In this document: in pieces, positions 47,135-57,609 of the stretch | Position numbering within the stretch: the stretch's first letter is position 1 | How the letters are laid out: the number at the start of each line of letters is the position of its first letter | Assembly (NCBI GenBank): GCA_947650365.1 | Contig: OX393555.1 | Coordinates: 82,403,995 to 82,467,994 of the forward strand | DNA: 64,000 bases | Source of the DNA: Chamaelirium japonicum | Lineage: Eukaryota; Streptophyta; Magnoliopsida; Liliales; Melanthiaceae | Direction: 5' to 3' | Position numbers and translations under genes: made by a program | Notes under the pieces: model-generated | The model's database searches: none | Told to the model about the DNA's origin: nothing | What the model saw: only the letters and a program-made list of their open reading frames with translations

Positions 47135-49740
47135 GAAGTAGAGTTTTGAAATTTAGATTCCTTCTTACTTCACAACTATACCCGTGGCGATAATTAATTA
47201 AATATAGTTGAATATTTATAGGGTAAGCTTACTTAGAGCCTAAGCAATCTATGGGAAACCCTAATCCATAGGAGAGATCCGACGATGGACAGCCATCCGA
47301 TTGAATGATCTTATATCAGTTGTAATGTTTTATAATTAAATATTTAAATATAACATTGAGATGATACTATTTAAATATTTAAAGAAATTATATACTTTAT
47401 AATATTTAAAGAAATATTAATTGAAATAAATAAAAAAAATAAGCAATCTCTTATCTCATAATACGATATCAGTACGAACATATAGAGCCCAGTCGACCAA
47501 TCATAAGAAAACTGAGAGAGAAACGAAGACAGAAGAGAGAGAAGAAGAAAGAAGAGAACGGAGAGATAATCGAAGAGAGAAGAAGTTCTGCTCCATTCCA
47601 TTGGCCATGGGTATAGGTGTGAAGTAAGAAGAAATCTAAATTCCAAAACTCCACAGAAGAAGAGATAAGATAACGGAGAGATAAATAAACATAGAATAGA
47701 GAAGAAGTCCTGCTCCAGTCCATTGGCCACGGGTTTATATGCAAAGTAAGAAGGAATCTAAATTCCAAAACTCCACTTCTTAATAATATAATTTAATCTA
47801 TTCATTCTCTTCTGTCTCCATTCTCTTCTCTCTTCTCTTATGGATTAAGGTTTCCCATAGATTGTTTTGGCCCTAAGTAAGTTTACCCTATAAATAATAA
47901 ACAACCCTTTTAGGATGGGGAAAGTTTGATGACTCTTTCTTTCTCCTATCTCACAATACGTTATCAGCACGAACATATCGAGCCCAGCCAACCAGCCATA
48001 AGAAAATAGAGAGAGATACGAAGACAAAAGGGAGAGAAGAAGAGAGAAAAGAACAGAGAGGTAAACTTTACTTCTTAAAAATATAATTAAATCTCTCCAT
48101 TCTCTTCTCTCTTCTCTCATATATTAGGGTTTCCTATAGATTGTTTAGGTTCTAAGTAAGCTTATCCTATAAATAATATATGACCCCTTTAGGTTGGGGC
48201 ATATTTCACGGCTCTCTCTTTCTTCTATCTCATAATTTACCCTATAAATAATATATAACCCCTTTAGGGTGGGGCTCGTTTGACGGCTCTCTTTTTCCTC
48301 CATCTTATAACATGTTATCAGTATGAACACGTCAAGCCCAATGGACTAGTTGTAAGAAAATAGAGAGAGAAACAAAGACAGAAGTGGAGTTTTGGAATTT
48401 AGATTCCGTCTTACTTCACACCTATACCCGTGGCCAATCGACTAGAGCATGACTTCTTCTCTCTTCTCTCTTTATTTATCTCTCCATTCTCTTCTCTCTT
48501 CTTTAGAGTTTTTGAATTTAGATTCTATCTTACTTCATACCTATACCCATGGCCAATGGACTAGAGCAGGACTTCTTCTCTTATATCTCTTCGTTTATCT
48601 TTCCGTTCTCTTCTCTCTTCTTCTCTCTTATCTGTCTTCGTTTCTCTCTCTATTTTCTTGTGACTGATTGACTAGGCTCGACATGTTCTTACTGATAACG
48701 TATTGTAAGATGAGAGAAAGAGAGAGCCATCAAACATTCCCCGCCCAAAAGGGATCGTATAAATATTAAGTAGTAGAGTTTTGGAATTTAGATTTCTTCT
48801 TACTTCACACCTAAACCCGTGGCCAATGGACTAGAACAGGACTTCTTTCCTCTTCTTACTTCGTTTATCTCTTCGTTCTCTTTTCTTTTCTTCTTTCTCT
48901 TTTGTCATCGTTTCTCTCTCCATTTTCTTATGACTAATCGGCTGGGCTCGACATGTTCATGAAGATAACGTGTTGTGAGATGGGAGAAATAAAGTCATCA
49001 AACGTGCCCCACCCTAAAGGGGTACTATTAATATTAAGAAGTGGAGTTTTGAAATTTAGATTCCTTTTTACTTCACACCTATACCCATTGCCAATAGACT
49101 GGAGCTCTTCTCTCTTCGTTTATCTCTTCGTTTATCTCTTCGTTCTTTTCTCTCTTCTTCTCTATTTTCTGTCTTCGTTTCTCTCTCCGTTTTTTTGTAA
49201 CTGGTCGGTTGGGCTTGACATGTTCATGCTGATAACATGTTGTGAGATGGGAGAAAGAGAGAGCCATCAAACGTACCCCCCCCTAAAAGGGTCATATATT
49301 ATTTAAAGGGAAAGTTTACTTAGGGTTTAAGCAATCTATTGGAAATCCTAATCTATGGGAGAGATCCGACGGTGGACAGCCATTCGATCGAACGACTGGT
49401 CAGCCCTAATTAGTTATTAAATAATTAATTAGTTATTTTAATTCATACCTATACCCATAGCCAATGGACTAGAGCAGGACTTCTTCTCTCTTATCTCTTC
49501 GTTTATCTCTCCGTTCTCTTCCCTCTTCTTCTCTCTCTTTTGCCTTCGTTTCTTTCTCCGTTTTCTTACGACTGGTCAGCTGGGATCGATATGTTTGTGC
49601 TGATAACGTGTTGTGAAATAGGAGAAAGAGAGAACTGTCAAACGTGCCCAACCCTAAAGGAGTCGTATATTATTTATAGGGTAAGCTTACTTAGTGCCTA
49701 AGCAAACTAAGGGAAAAACTAATCCATAGGAGAGATCCGA
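47135..49740. repeat. Satellite block with partial module T
   Basis: A minus core fragment near 47217 and a piece of AT-module edge (CCGATTGAATGATCTTATAT) are followed by a partial module T (47330-47450). Next come plus cores near 47893, 48170 and 48243 (the last two only about 75 bp apart), then minus cores near 49298 and 49668. No genes. Confidence 0.83.
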
Positions 49741-50113
49741 TGGTGGACAGCTATCCGATCGAACTACGTCATAATAGTTGTAATGTTTTATAATTAAATA
49801 CTTTTTAAATATTAATTAAATATATTTTTAAATTATTTAAATATTTTAAATCATTATTTTCATTATTTAATAATTTAAATAATTAAATAGTTATCAAATT
49901 TAATTATTAAATATATTAATAATAATAATAAATAAAATAATAAATTTAATTAAATAACTAGATAATTAAATAATTAAGTTAATTAATTATTTTACTAAAA
50001 AATTAATTATTAAATTATTTAAATAATTTAATAATTAATTAATTAATTAATTTAATTAAAAAAATTATAGTAATTACTTTGATAATCATAATAATATTGA
50101 AATAATACTATTG
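49741..50113 (-). repeat. AT-rich module, internally deleted
   Basis: Beginning (GGTGGACAGCTATCCGATCG) and end (TTTGATAATCATAATAATAT, ATACTATTGAGAAGTGGAG) match the full module at 51085-52000, but the total is about 370 bp instead of about 915. Confidence 0.8.
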
Positions 50114-51084
50114 AGAAGTGGAGTTTTAGGGCATATTTGATGGCTCTCTCTTTCTCCTATAACACAACACGTTAGCAGCACGAACATATCGAGCCCAGCC
50201 GACCAGTCCCAAGAATACAGAGAGAGAAACAAAGACAGAAGAGAGAGAAGAAGAGAGAAGAGAATGGAGAGATAAATAAATAGAGAAGAGAGAAAAATTT
50301 ATGCTCCAGTCCATTAGCCACGGGTATAGGTGTGAAGTAAGAAGGAATCTAAATTTCAAACTCTACTTTTCAATAATACAATTAAATCTCTTCATTCTCT
50401 TATCTCTTCTTCCATTGATTAGTGCTTCCCATAGATGTCTTAGGCCCGAAGTAAGATTTTTCTATAAATAATATACGACCCCTTTAGGGTAGGGCACGTT
50501 TGATGGCTTTTCCTTTCTCCCATCTCACAACATGTTATCAGGACGAACATGTCGAGCCTAGCCGACTAGTCGTAAGAAAACTGAGAGAGAAACGAAGACA
50601 GAAGAGTGGGAAGAGAACGGAGAGATAAACGAAGAGATAAGAGAGAAGAAGCCCTGCTCTAGTCCATTGACCATGGGTATAAGTATAAAGTAAGAAAGAA
50701 TTTAAATTCCGAAACTCTACTTCTGTCTTCGTTTCTCTTTCTGTTTTCTTGCGACTGGTCGGCTGGGCTCGATATGTTCGTGCTGATAACTTATTATGAG
50801 ATAGGAGAAAGAGAGAGCCGTCAAACGTGCCCCACATTAAAGGGGTCATATATTATTTATAGGGTAAGTTTACTTAGGGCCTAAGCAATCTATGGGAAAC
50901 CCTAATCCATGGAAGAATAGGAAAGAGAATTGAGAGATTTAATTATATTATTGAGAAGTGGAGTAGAGCCGTCAAATGTACCCCACCCCAAAGGGGTCTT
51001 ATATTATTTATAGGTTAACCTTACTTAGGGTCTAAGCAATCTATAGGAAACCTTAATCCATGGGAGAAATCCGACGATGGATAG
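50114..51084. repeat. Satellite block
   Basis: A truncated plus S1 start joined at GGAGTTTTAGGGCATATTTG (about 50118-50140), plus core near 50463, S2-S3, then an inverted S2 with minus cores near 50850 and 51002. No coding content. Confidence 0.85.
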
Positions 51085-52000
51085 CCATCCGATCGAACGA
51101 TCTCATAACAGTTATACTGTTTTAAATTTTTTTAAAGAAAAATATAAATTATTTCTAAAGCAAAAAATTTGGGTGTGCCTCATCTTCCTTCTTTACTTCA
51201 TATTATTTAATTAATTTAATTAGCTTAATAAAGTAAATAGTTAAATAATTAAACAAATAAATAAATATTTAATTATCAATAAAATTAAAAATTAAATAAT
51301 TTAAATAATTAATTTATTATTAAAATTTTAAAATAAAAAAAAATTTATTTGATTATTTTAAAAAATTATATAATTTTAAAAAATATTTTATTATTTATAT
51401 ATTCATATAATTAACTAATTATTTAAAAAATAAGTTAATAGTTATTAAATTATTATTTTATTTTATTACTTTAATAAATAAATAATTTTTTTAATTTAAT
51501 TAATATTTTATAATTTTATAAAATAATTTTTTGAATATTTAATTAAATAATAATTAATAGAAAATATTTTTTATTTAACTATAAAATAATTTAATAATTA
51601 AATTATTTATTTCTTTAAGTATATTATCGTTTTAATATATTTCTTAACTAAAAAAGTTTTTAAATATTTAAATTATTGACTAATAATTTAATTATTTAAA
51701 AATAAAATAATAATTATAGAAATAACTAATAAAATGAATTAAAAAATTAATTATATAATTAAATTATTATTTAATAATATAATAATAATAAATAAATAAA
51801 ATAATAAATTTAATTAAATAACTACATAATTAAATAATTAAATAAATAAATTATTTTACCAAAAACTTAATTATTAAATTATTTGAATTATTAAATTATT
51901 TAAATTATTTATTAAGGAAATAAATAATTAATTTAATTAAATAAATTATAGTAATATTACTATGATAATTATAATAACTTTGGGATGATACTATTGAGAA
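51085..52000 (-). repeat. AT-rich module, full-length form, inverted
   Basis: It starts ATCCGATCGAACGATCTCAT, then GGGTGTGCCTCATCTTCC and about 750 bases of A+T, and ends ATAGTAATATTACTATGATA and GATGATACTATTGAGAAGTG. This is the reverse complement of the plan at 6066-6990 and 11506-12435. It includes a perfect 16-bp palindrome, ATAGTAATATTACTAT, near 51948. Confidence 0.87.
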
Positions 52001-54092
52001 GTGGAGTTTTGGAATTTAGATTCCTTCTTACTTCTCACCTATACCCGTGGCGAATGGACTGGAGCAGGACTTCTTCTTTCTCCTCTCTTCGTTTATCTCA
52101 CCGTTCTTTTCTCTCTTCTTCTCTCAATAGATTGCCAATGAATTTTTTGCAATAAAAATAATTTATATTTTTCTTTAAAAAAGTTTAAAACAAAACAACT
52201 GTTATGAGATCATTCGATTGGATGGCAATGGACTAGAGCAGAACTTCTTCTCTCTTCTATCTTCGTTTATATCTCTGTTCTTTTCTTTCTTCTTCTCTCT
52301 CTTCTGTCTTCGTTTCTCTCTTTGTTTTCTTGTGATTGGTCGACTGGGCTCGACATATTCATATTGATAACGTGTTGTAAGATGAGAGAAAGAGAGAGTC
52401 GTCAAACATACCACATCTAAAGGGGTCGTATATTATTTATAGGGAAGCTTACTTAGGGCCTAAGCAATCTATGAAAAACCCTAATCAATGGGAGAAGAAA
52501 GAAAAAAATGAAGAGATTTAATTATCTTATTGAAAAATAGAGTTTTGGAATTTAGATTCCTTCTTACTTCACACCTATACCCGTGGCCAATAGACTGGAG
52601 CAGGACTTCTTCTCTCTTCTCTTGTTGTTTATCTTTATGTTCTCTTATCTCTTTTTGGTCTTCATTTTCTCTCCGTTTTCTTATAACTGGTCGGCTGGGC
52701 TCGACATGTTCGTACTGATAAAGTGTTGTGAGATGGGAGAAATAGAGAGCCGTCAAACATGCCCTACCCTAAAAGGGTCGTATAAATATTGAAAAGTGGA
52801 GTTTTGGAATTTAGATTATTTCTTACATCATACCTATACCCATAGCCAATGGACTGGAGCAGGACTTTTCCACTTTTCTTTCTTCATTTATATCTCCGTT
52901 CTCTTTCTCTCTTTTTTATGGAGTTTTGAAATTTAGATTCCATCTTACTACACACCTATACCCGTGTGAGAAGAGACTATTTAAATAATTAATTCACAGT
53001 TCTGTTTTCTCTCTTCTGTCTTCCTTTCTCTCTTTATTTTCTTATGATTGGTCGGCTGGGCAAGATATATTCGTGCTGATAACGTTTTATGAGATGGGAG
53101 AAAGAAAGAGCGATCAAACGTGCCCTACCTTAATAGGGTCATATTTTATTTATAGGGTAAGCTTACATAGGGCCTACGCAATCTATAGTAAACCTTAATC
53201 CATGGGAGAAGAGAGAAGAGAACAGAGAGATTTAATTATATTATTGAGAAGTGGAGTTTTAGAATTTAGATTCATTCTTACTACACACCTATACCTAGGT
53301 GAATAGACTAGAGCAGGACTTCTTCTCTCTTCCCTATTCATTTATCTCTCTGTTTTCTTCTCTCTTCTTCTTTCTCTTATGTCTTCGTTTCTCTCTCTGT
53401 TTTCGTATGACTGGTCAGTTGGGCTCGACATATTCGTGCTGATAACATGTTGTGAGATAGGAGAAAGAGAGAGCCATCAAATATGCCCTACCCTAATTAG
53501 ACTTCTTCTTACTTCACCCCTATACCCATGGCCAATAGGTTGTTGCATGAATTTTTCTATCTTCTCTCTTCATTTATCTCCATATTCACTTTTCTCTTTT
53601 GTCTTCTTTTCTCTCTCTATTTTCTTATGACTGGTCGGCTGGGCTCGACATGTTCATGCTGATAACGTATTATATGATGGAGAAAAAAAGAGCCGTCAAA
53701 CGTGGCCCACCCTAAAGGGGTCATATAAATATTGAGAAATTGAGTTTTGGAATTTAGATTCTTTCTTACTTTATACTTATACCCATAGTGAATGGACTGG
53801 AGCATGACTTCTTCTCTCTTTTCTCTTCATTTATCTCGTTGTTCTCTTCTTTCATCTACTCTCTCTTCTATCTTCGTTTCTCTCTCTGTTTTCTTATGAC
53901 CGGTCAGCTGGGCTCGATATGTTTGTGCTGATAATGTGTTTTGAGATGGGAGAAAGAAAGAGCCATCAAATATGGTCCATCCTAAAGGGGTCGTATATTA
54001 TTTATAGGGTAAGCTTACATAAGGCCTAAGCAATCAATAGGAAACCCTAATCCATGGGAGAGATCCGACGGTGGACAGCCATCCGATCGAAA
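52001..54092 (-). repeat. Satellite block, minus orientation
   Basis: Minus cores near 52432, 53150 and 53998. From 52136 it is colinear with 17380-19350. It contains the same truncated S3 (GTGTGAGAAGAGACTATTTA near 52963). No genes. Confidence 0.85.
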
Positions 54093-55106
54093 GATCTCAT
54101 AACAGTTATAATATTTTAAATTTTTTAAAGAAAAATATAAATTATTTTTAAAGCAAAAAATTCTGGTGTGCCTCATCTTCCTTCTTTACTTCCTATTATT
54201 TAATTAAATTAATTAATTTAAGAAATTAAATAGTTAAATAATTAAATAAATATTTCTTTATCTTTATAACTAATTATTTAAATAATTTATTTAATATTTA
54301 AATATTAAAATAAATAAATATTAATTTTATTATTTAAAAAAATATAAGTTATTTAAAAAAATATTTTACTATTTATATATTTAAAAAATTAATTTATTAT
54401 TTAAATAATAAGTAAATAGTTATTGAATTATTATTTTATTTTATTACTTAATTAAATAATAAATTTTTTTATTTATTTCAATTAATATTTTATAATTTAA
54501 TAAAAAAAAATTTAATTAATTAATTATATAATAAATTTATTAAATTTATTAATTTTTTAACTATATCTTCTTCTCTCTCTTTTGTCTTCGTTTCTCTCTT
54601 CATTTTCTTGTGATTGGTCGGTTGGGCTCGACATATTCGTGCTGATAATGCGTTGTAAGATGAAAGAAAGAGAGAGCTGTCAAACATGCCCCACCGAAAA
54701 GGGGTCGTATATTATTTATAGGGTAAGCTTACTTAGGGCCTAAGCAATCTATGGGAAACCCTAATCCATGGAAGAGATCCGACGGTGGATAACTATCCGA
54801 TCGAACGTACCCCACCCTAAAGGGGTCGTATTAATTATTTATTTAAATATTTATTAAATCAATTCTCTTAACTAGTAAGCTTACCTTATAAATGTTTAAT
54901 TATATATAATTGATTATTGCCATAGTTATTGGTGTGAAGTAAGAAGGAATCTAAATTCCAAAACTTCACTTCTCAATAGTATCATCTCAACGTTATTATG
55001 ATTATCATAGTAATGTTACTATAATTTTTTTAATTAAATTTATTATTTATTAAATTATTAGATAATTTAAATAATTTATTAATTTAATAATTAAATTTAC
55101 TTTAAC
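54093..55106 (-). repeat. Tandem duplication, first copy (1014-bp period)
   Basis: Contains an AT-rich module (truncated form), S2, a minus core (near 54712), S1, linker U, an S3 end and the distal AT-module end. It repeats from 55107 with about six substitutions visible and no length change over 1008 bases. The last six bases, TTTAAC, form the junction to the second copy. Confidence 0.95.
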
Positions 55107-56114
55107 GATCTCATAACAGTTATAATATTTTAAATTTTTTAAAGAAAAATATAAATTATTTTTAAAGCAAAAAATTCTGGTGTGCCTCATCTTCCTTCTT
55201 TACTTCCTATTATTTAATTAAATTAATTAATTTAAGAAATTAAATAGTTAAATAATTAAATAAATATTTCTTTATCTTTATAACTAATTATTTAAATAAT
55301 TTATTTAATATTTAAATATTATAATAAATAAATATTAATTTTATTATTTAAAAAAATATAAGTTATTTAAAAAAATATTTTACTATTTATATATTTAAAA
55401 AATTAATTTATTATTTAAATAATAAGTAAATAGTTATTGAATTATTATTTTATTTTATTACTTAATTAAATAATAAATTTTTTTATTTATTTCAATTAAT
55501 ATTTTATAATTTAATAAAAAAAAGTTTAATTAATTAATTATATAATAAATTTATTAAAATTATTAATTTTTTAACTATATCTTCTTCTCTCTCTTTTGTC
55601 TTCGTTTCTCTCTTCATTTTCTTGTGATTGGTCGGTTGGGCTCGACATATTCGTGCTGATAATGCGTTGTAAGATGAAAGAAAGAGAGAGCTGTCAAACA
55701 TGCCCCACCCAAAAGGGGTCGTATATTATTTATAGGGTAAGCTTACTTAGGGCCTAAGCAATCTATGGGAAACCCTAATCCATGGAAGAGATCCGACGGT
55801 GGATAACTATCCGATCGAACGTACCCCACCCTAAAGGGGTCGTATTAATTATTTATTTAAATATTTATTAAATCAATTCTCTTAACTAGTAAGCTTACCT
55901 TATAAATGTTTAATTATATATAATTGATTATTGCCATAGTTATTGGTGTGAAGTAAAAAGGAATCTAAATTCCAAAACTTCACTTCTCAATAGTATCATC
56001 TCAACGTTATTATGATTATCATAGTAATGTTACTATAATTTTTTTAATTAAATTTATTATTTATTTAATTATTAGATAATTTAAATAATTTATTAATTTA
56101 ATAATTAAATTTAC
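55107..56114 (-). repeat. Tandem duplication, second copy
   Basis: Starts at GATCTCATAACAGTTATAAT like the first copy and ends at TTAAATTTAC, then continues CTAATTAACGTATTG as at 20342 in segmental copy A, which has a single copy. Differences from the first copy are single bases, for example CCACCC for CCACCG just before AAAAGGGGTC, and GTAAAAAGG for GTAAGAAGG. Confidence 0.95.
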
Positions 56115-56220
56115 TAATTAACGTATTGTGAGATGGGAGAAAGAGAGAGTCGTCAAATTTGCTCAACCCTAAAGGGGTCGTATAATATAATTAAATTTCT
56201 CTATTTTCTTCTCTCTTCTC

Positions 56221-56360
56221 CCATGGATTAGGGTTTCCCATAGATTGCTTAGGCCCTAAGTAAGCTTACCCTATAAATAATATATGACCCCTTTAGGGTG
56301 GGGCACGTTTACGGCTCTCTCTTTCTCCCATCTCACAACACATTATTAGCACGAATATAT
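56221..56360 (+). promoter_or_regulatory. Well-preserved example of the satellite promoter-like core
   Basis: In order: CCATGGATTAGGGTTTCCC; GCTTAGGCCCTAAG; GTAAGCTTACC; CTATAAATAATAT at 56271; GACCCCTTTAGGGTGGGGC; CTCTCTCTTTCTCCCATCTC; ACAACACATTATTAGCACGA ending about 56354. A TATA-like box followed about 70 bases later by a motif of the CGTTATCAGCACGA type resembles the R/U5-to-primer-site part of a plant Copia LTR. That is inference; promoter activity is not shown. Confidence 0.5.
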
Positions 56361-57465
56361 CGAGCCCAGCCGACCAGTCGCAAGAAAACAGAGAAAGAAA
56401 TAAAGACAGAAGAGGTGTTTTGGAATTTAGATTCCTTCTTACTTTATACCTATACCCAGGGTCAATGGACTGGAGCAGGACTTCTTCTTTCTTCTCTCTT
56501 CATTTATCTCTCTATTTTTTTTTTCTTCTTCTCTCTCATCTCTCCGAAGAGAGAAGAGAAAAGAAGTCCTTCTCCAATCTATTCGCTATGGGTAAAGGTG
56601 TGAAGTAAGAAGGAATCTAAATTCTAAAACTCCATAGAAGCGAGAGAAGAAGAGAGAAGAGAACGAAAAGATAAACAAAGACAGAAGAGAGAGATACGAC
56701 TGGTCAGCTGGGCTTGATAGTAAGAAGTGGCACACTCGAATTGCTTAGGCCCTAAGTTCAAATATTAAGAGATACATCGTCGGATCTCTCCCATAGATTA
56801 GGGTTTTCCATAGATTACTTAGGCCCTAAGTAAGCTTACCCTATAAATAATATATAACCCATTTAGGCTGGGGCATGTTTAATGGCTCTCTCTTTCTCCT
56901 ATCTCATAACACGTTATCAGCACGAACATGTCGAGCCCAGCGACCAGTCGCAAGAAAACGGAGAGAGAAACAAAGACATAAGAGAGAGAAGAAGAGAGAA
57001 GAGAATGGAGGGATAAACGAAGAAAGAAGAGAGAAGAAGTCCTGTTCTACTCCATTGGCCCCGGGTATATGTGTGAAGTAAGAAGGAATCTAAATTCCAA
57101 AACTCCACTTCTCAATAATATAATTTAATCTCTCCGTTCTTTTCTATCTTCTCCCATGGATTAGGGTTTACCATAGATTGCTTAGGCACTAAGTAAGCTT
57201 ACCCTATAAATAATATACGACCCCTTTAGAGTAGGGCATGTTTGATGGCTCTAACTTTCTCCCATCTCACAACACATTATCAGCACGAACATGTCTAGCC
57301 CAACCGACCAGTCATAAGAAAACGGAGAGAGAAACGAAAATAGAAGATGAGAGAAGAGAACGGAGAGATAAATGAAAAGAGAAGAGAGAATAAGTCATGC
57401 TCCAGTCCATTCGCCATGGGTATAGGTATGAAGTAAGAAGGAATCTAAATTTCAAAACTCCACTT

Positions 57466-57609
57466 CTCAATAGTATCTTCTCAATGTTATTATGATTATC
57501 ATAGTAATGTTACTATAATTTTATTAATTAAATTAATTGTTTGATTAAAACGAAGAGAGAAGATAATTTACTATGATAATCGTAATAATGGTTAGATGAT
57601 ACTATTGAG
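57466..57609. mobile_element. 144-bp foldback (MITE-like) element, second copy
   Basis: Same length and ends as 21601-21744: CTCAATAGTATCTTCTCAAT at the left and GATGATACTATTGAG at the right, with inner arms GTTATTATGATTATCATAGT and ACTATGATAATCGTAATAAT. It is at the orthologous place of the segmental duplication, so the two are duplicates rather than independent insertions. Confidence 0.65.

Noticed and set aside
54093..56114. LTR pair of a small retrotransposon, since two near-identical 1-kb copies are present.
   Set aside because: The copies are directly adjacent with only six bases between them, have no TG...CA ends or internal region, and consist of ordinary satellite modules, so tandem duplication fits better.
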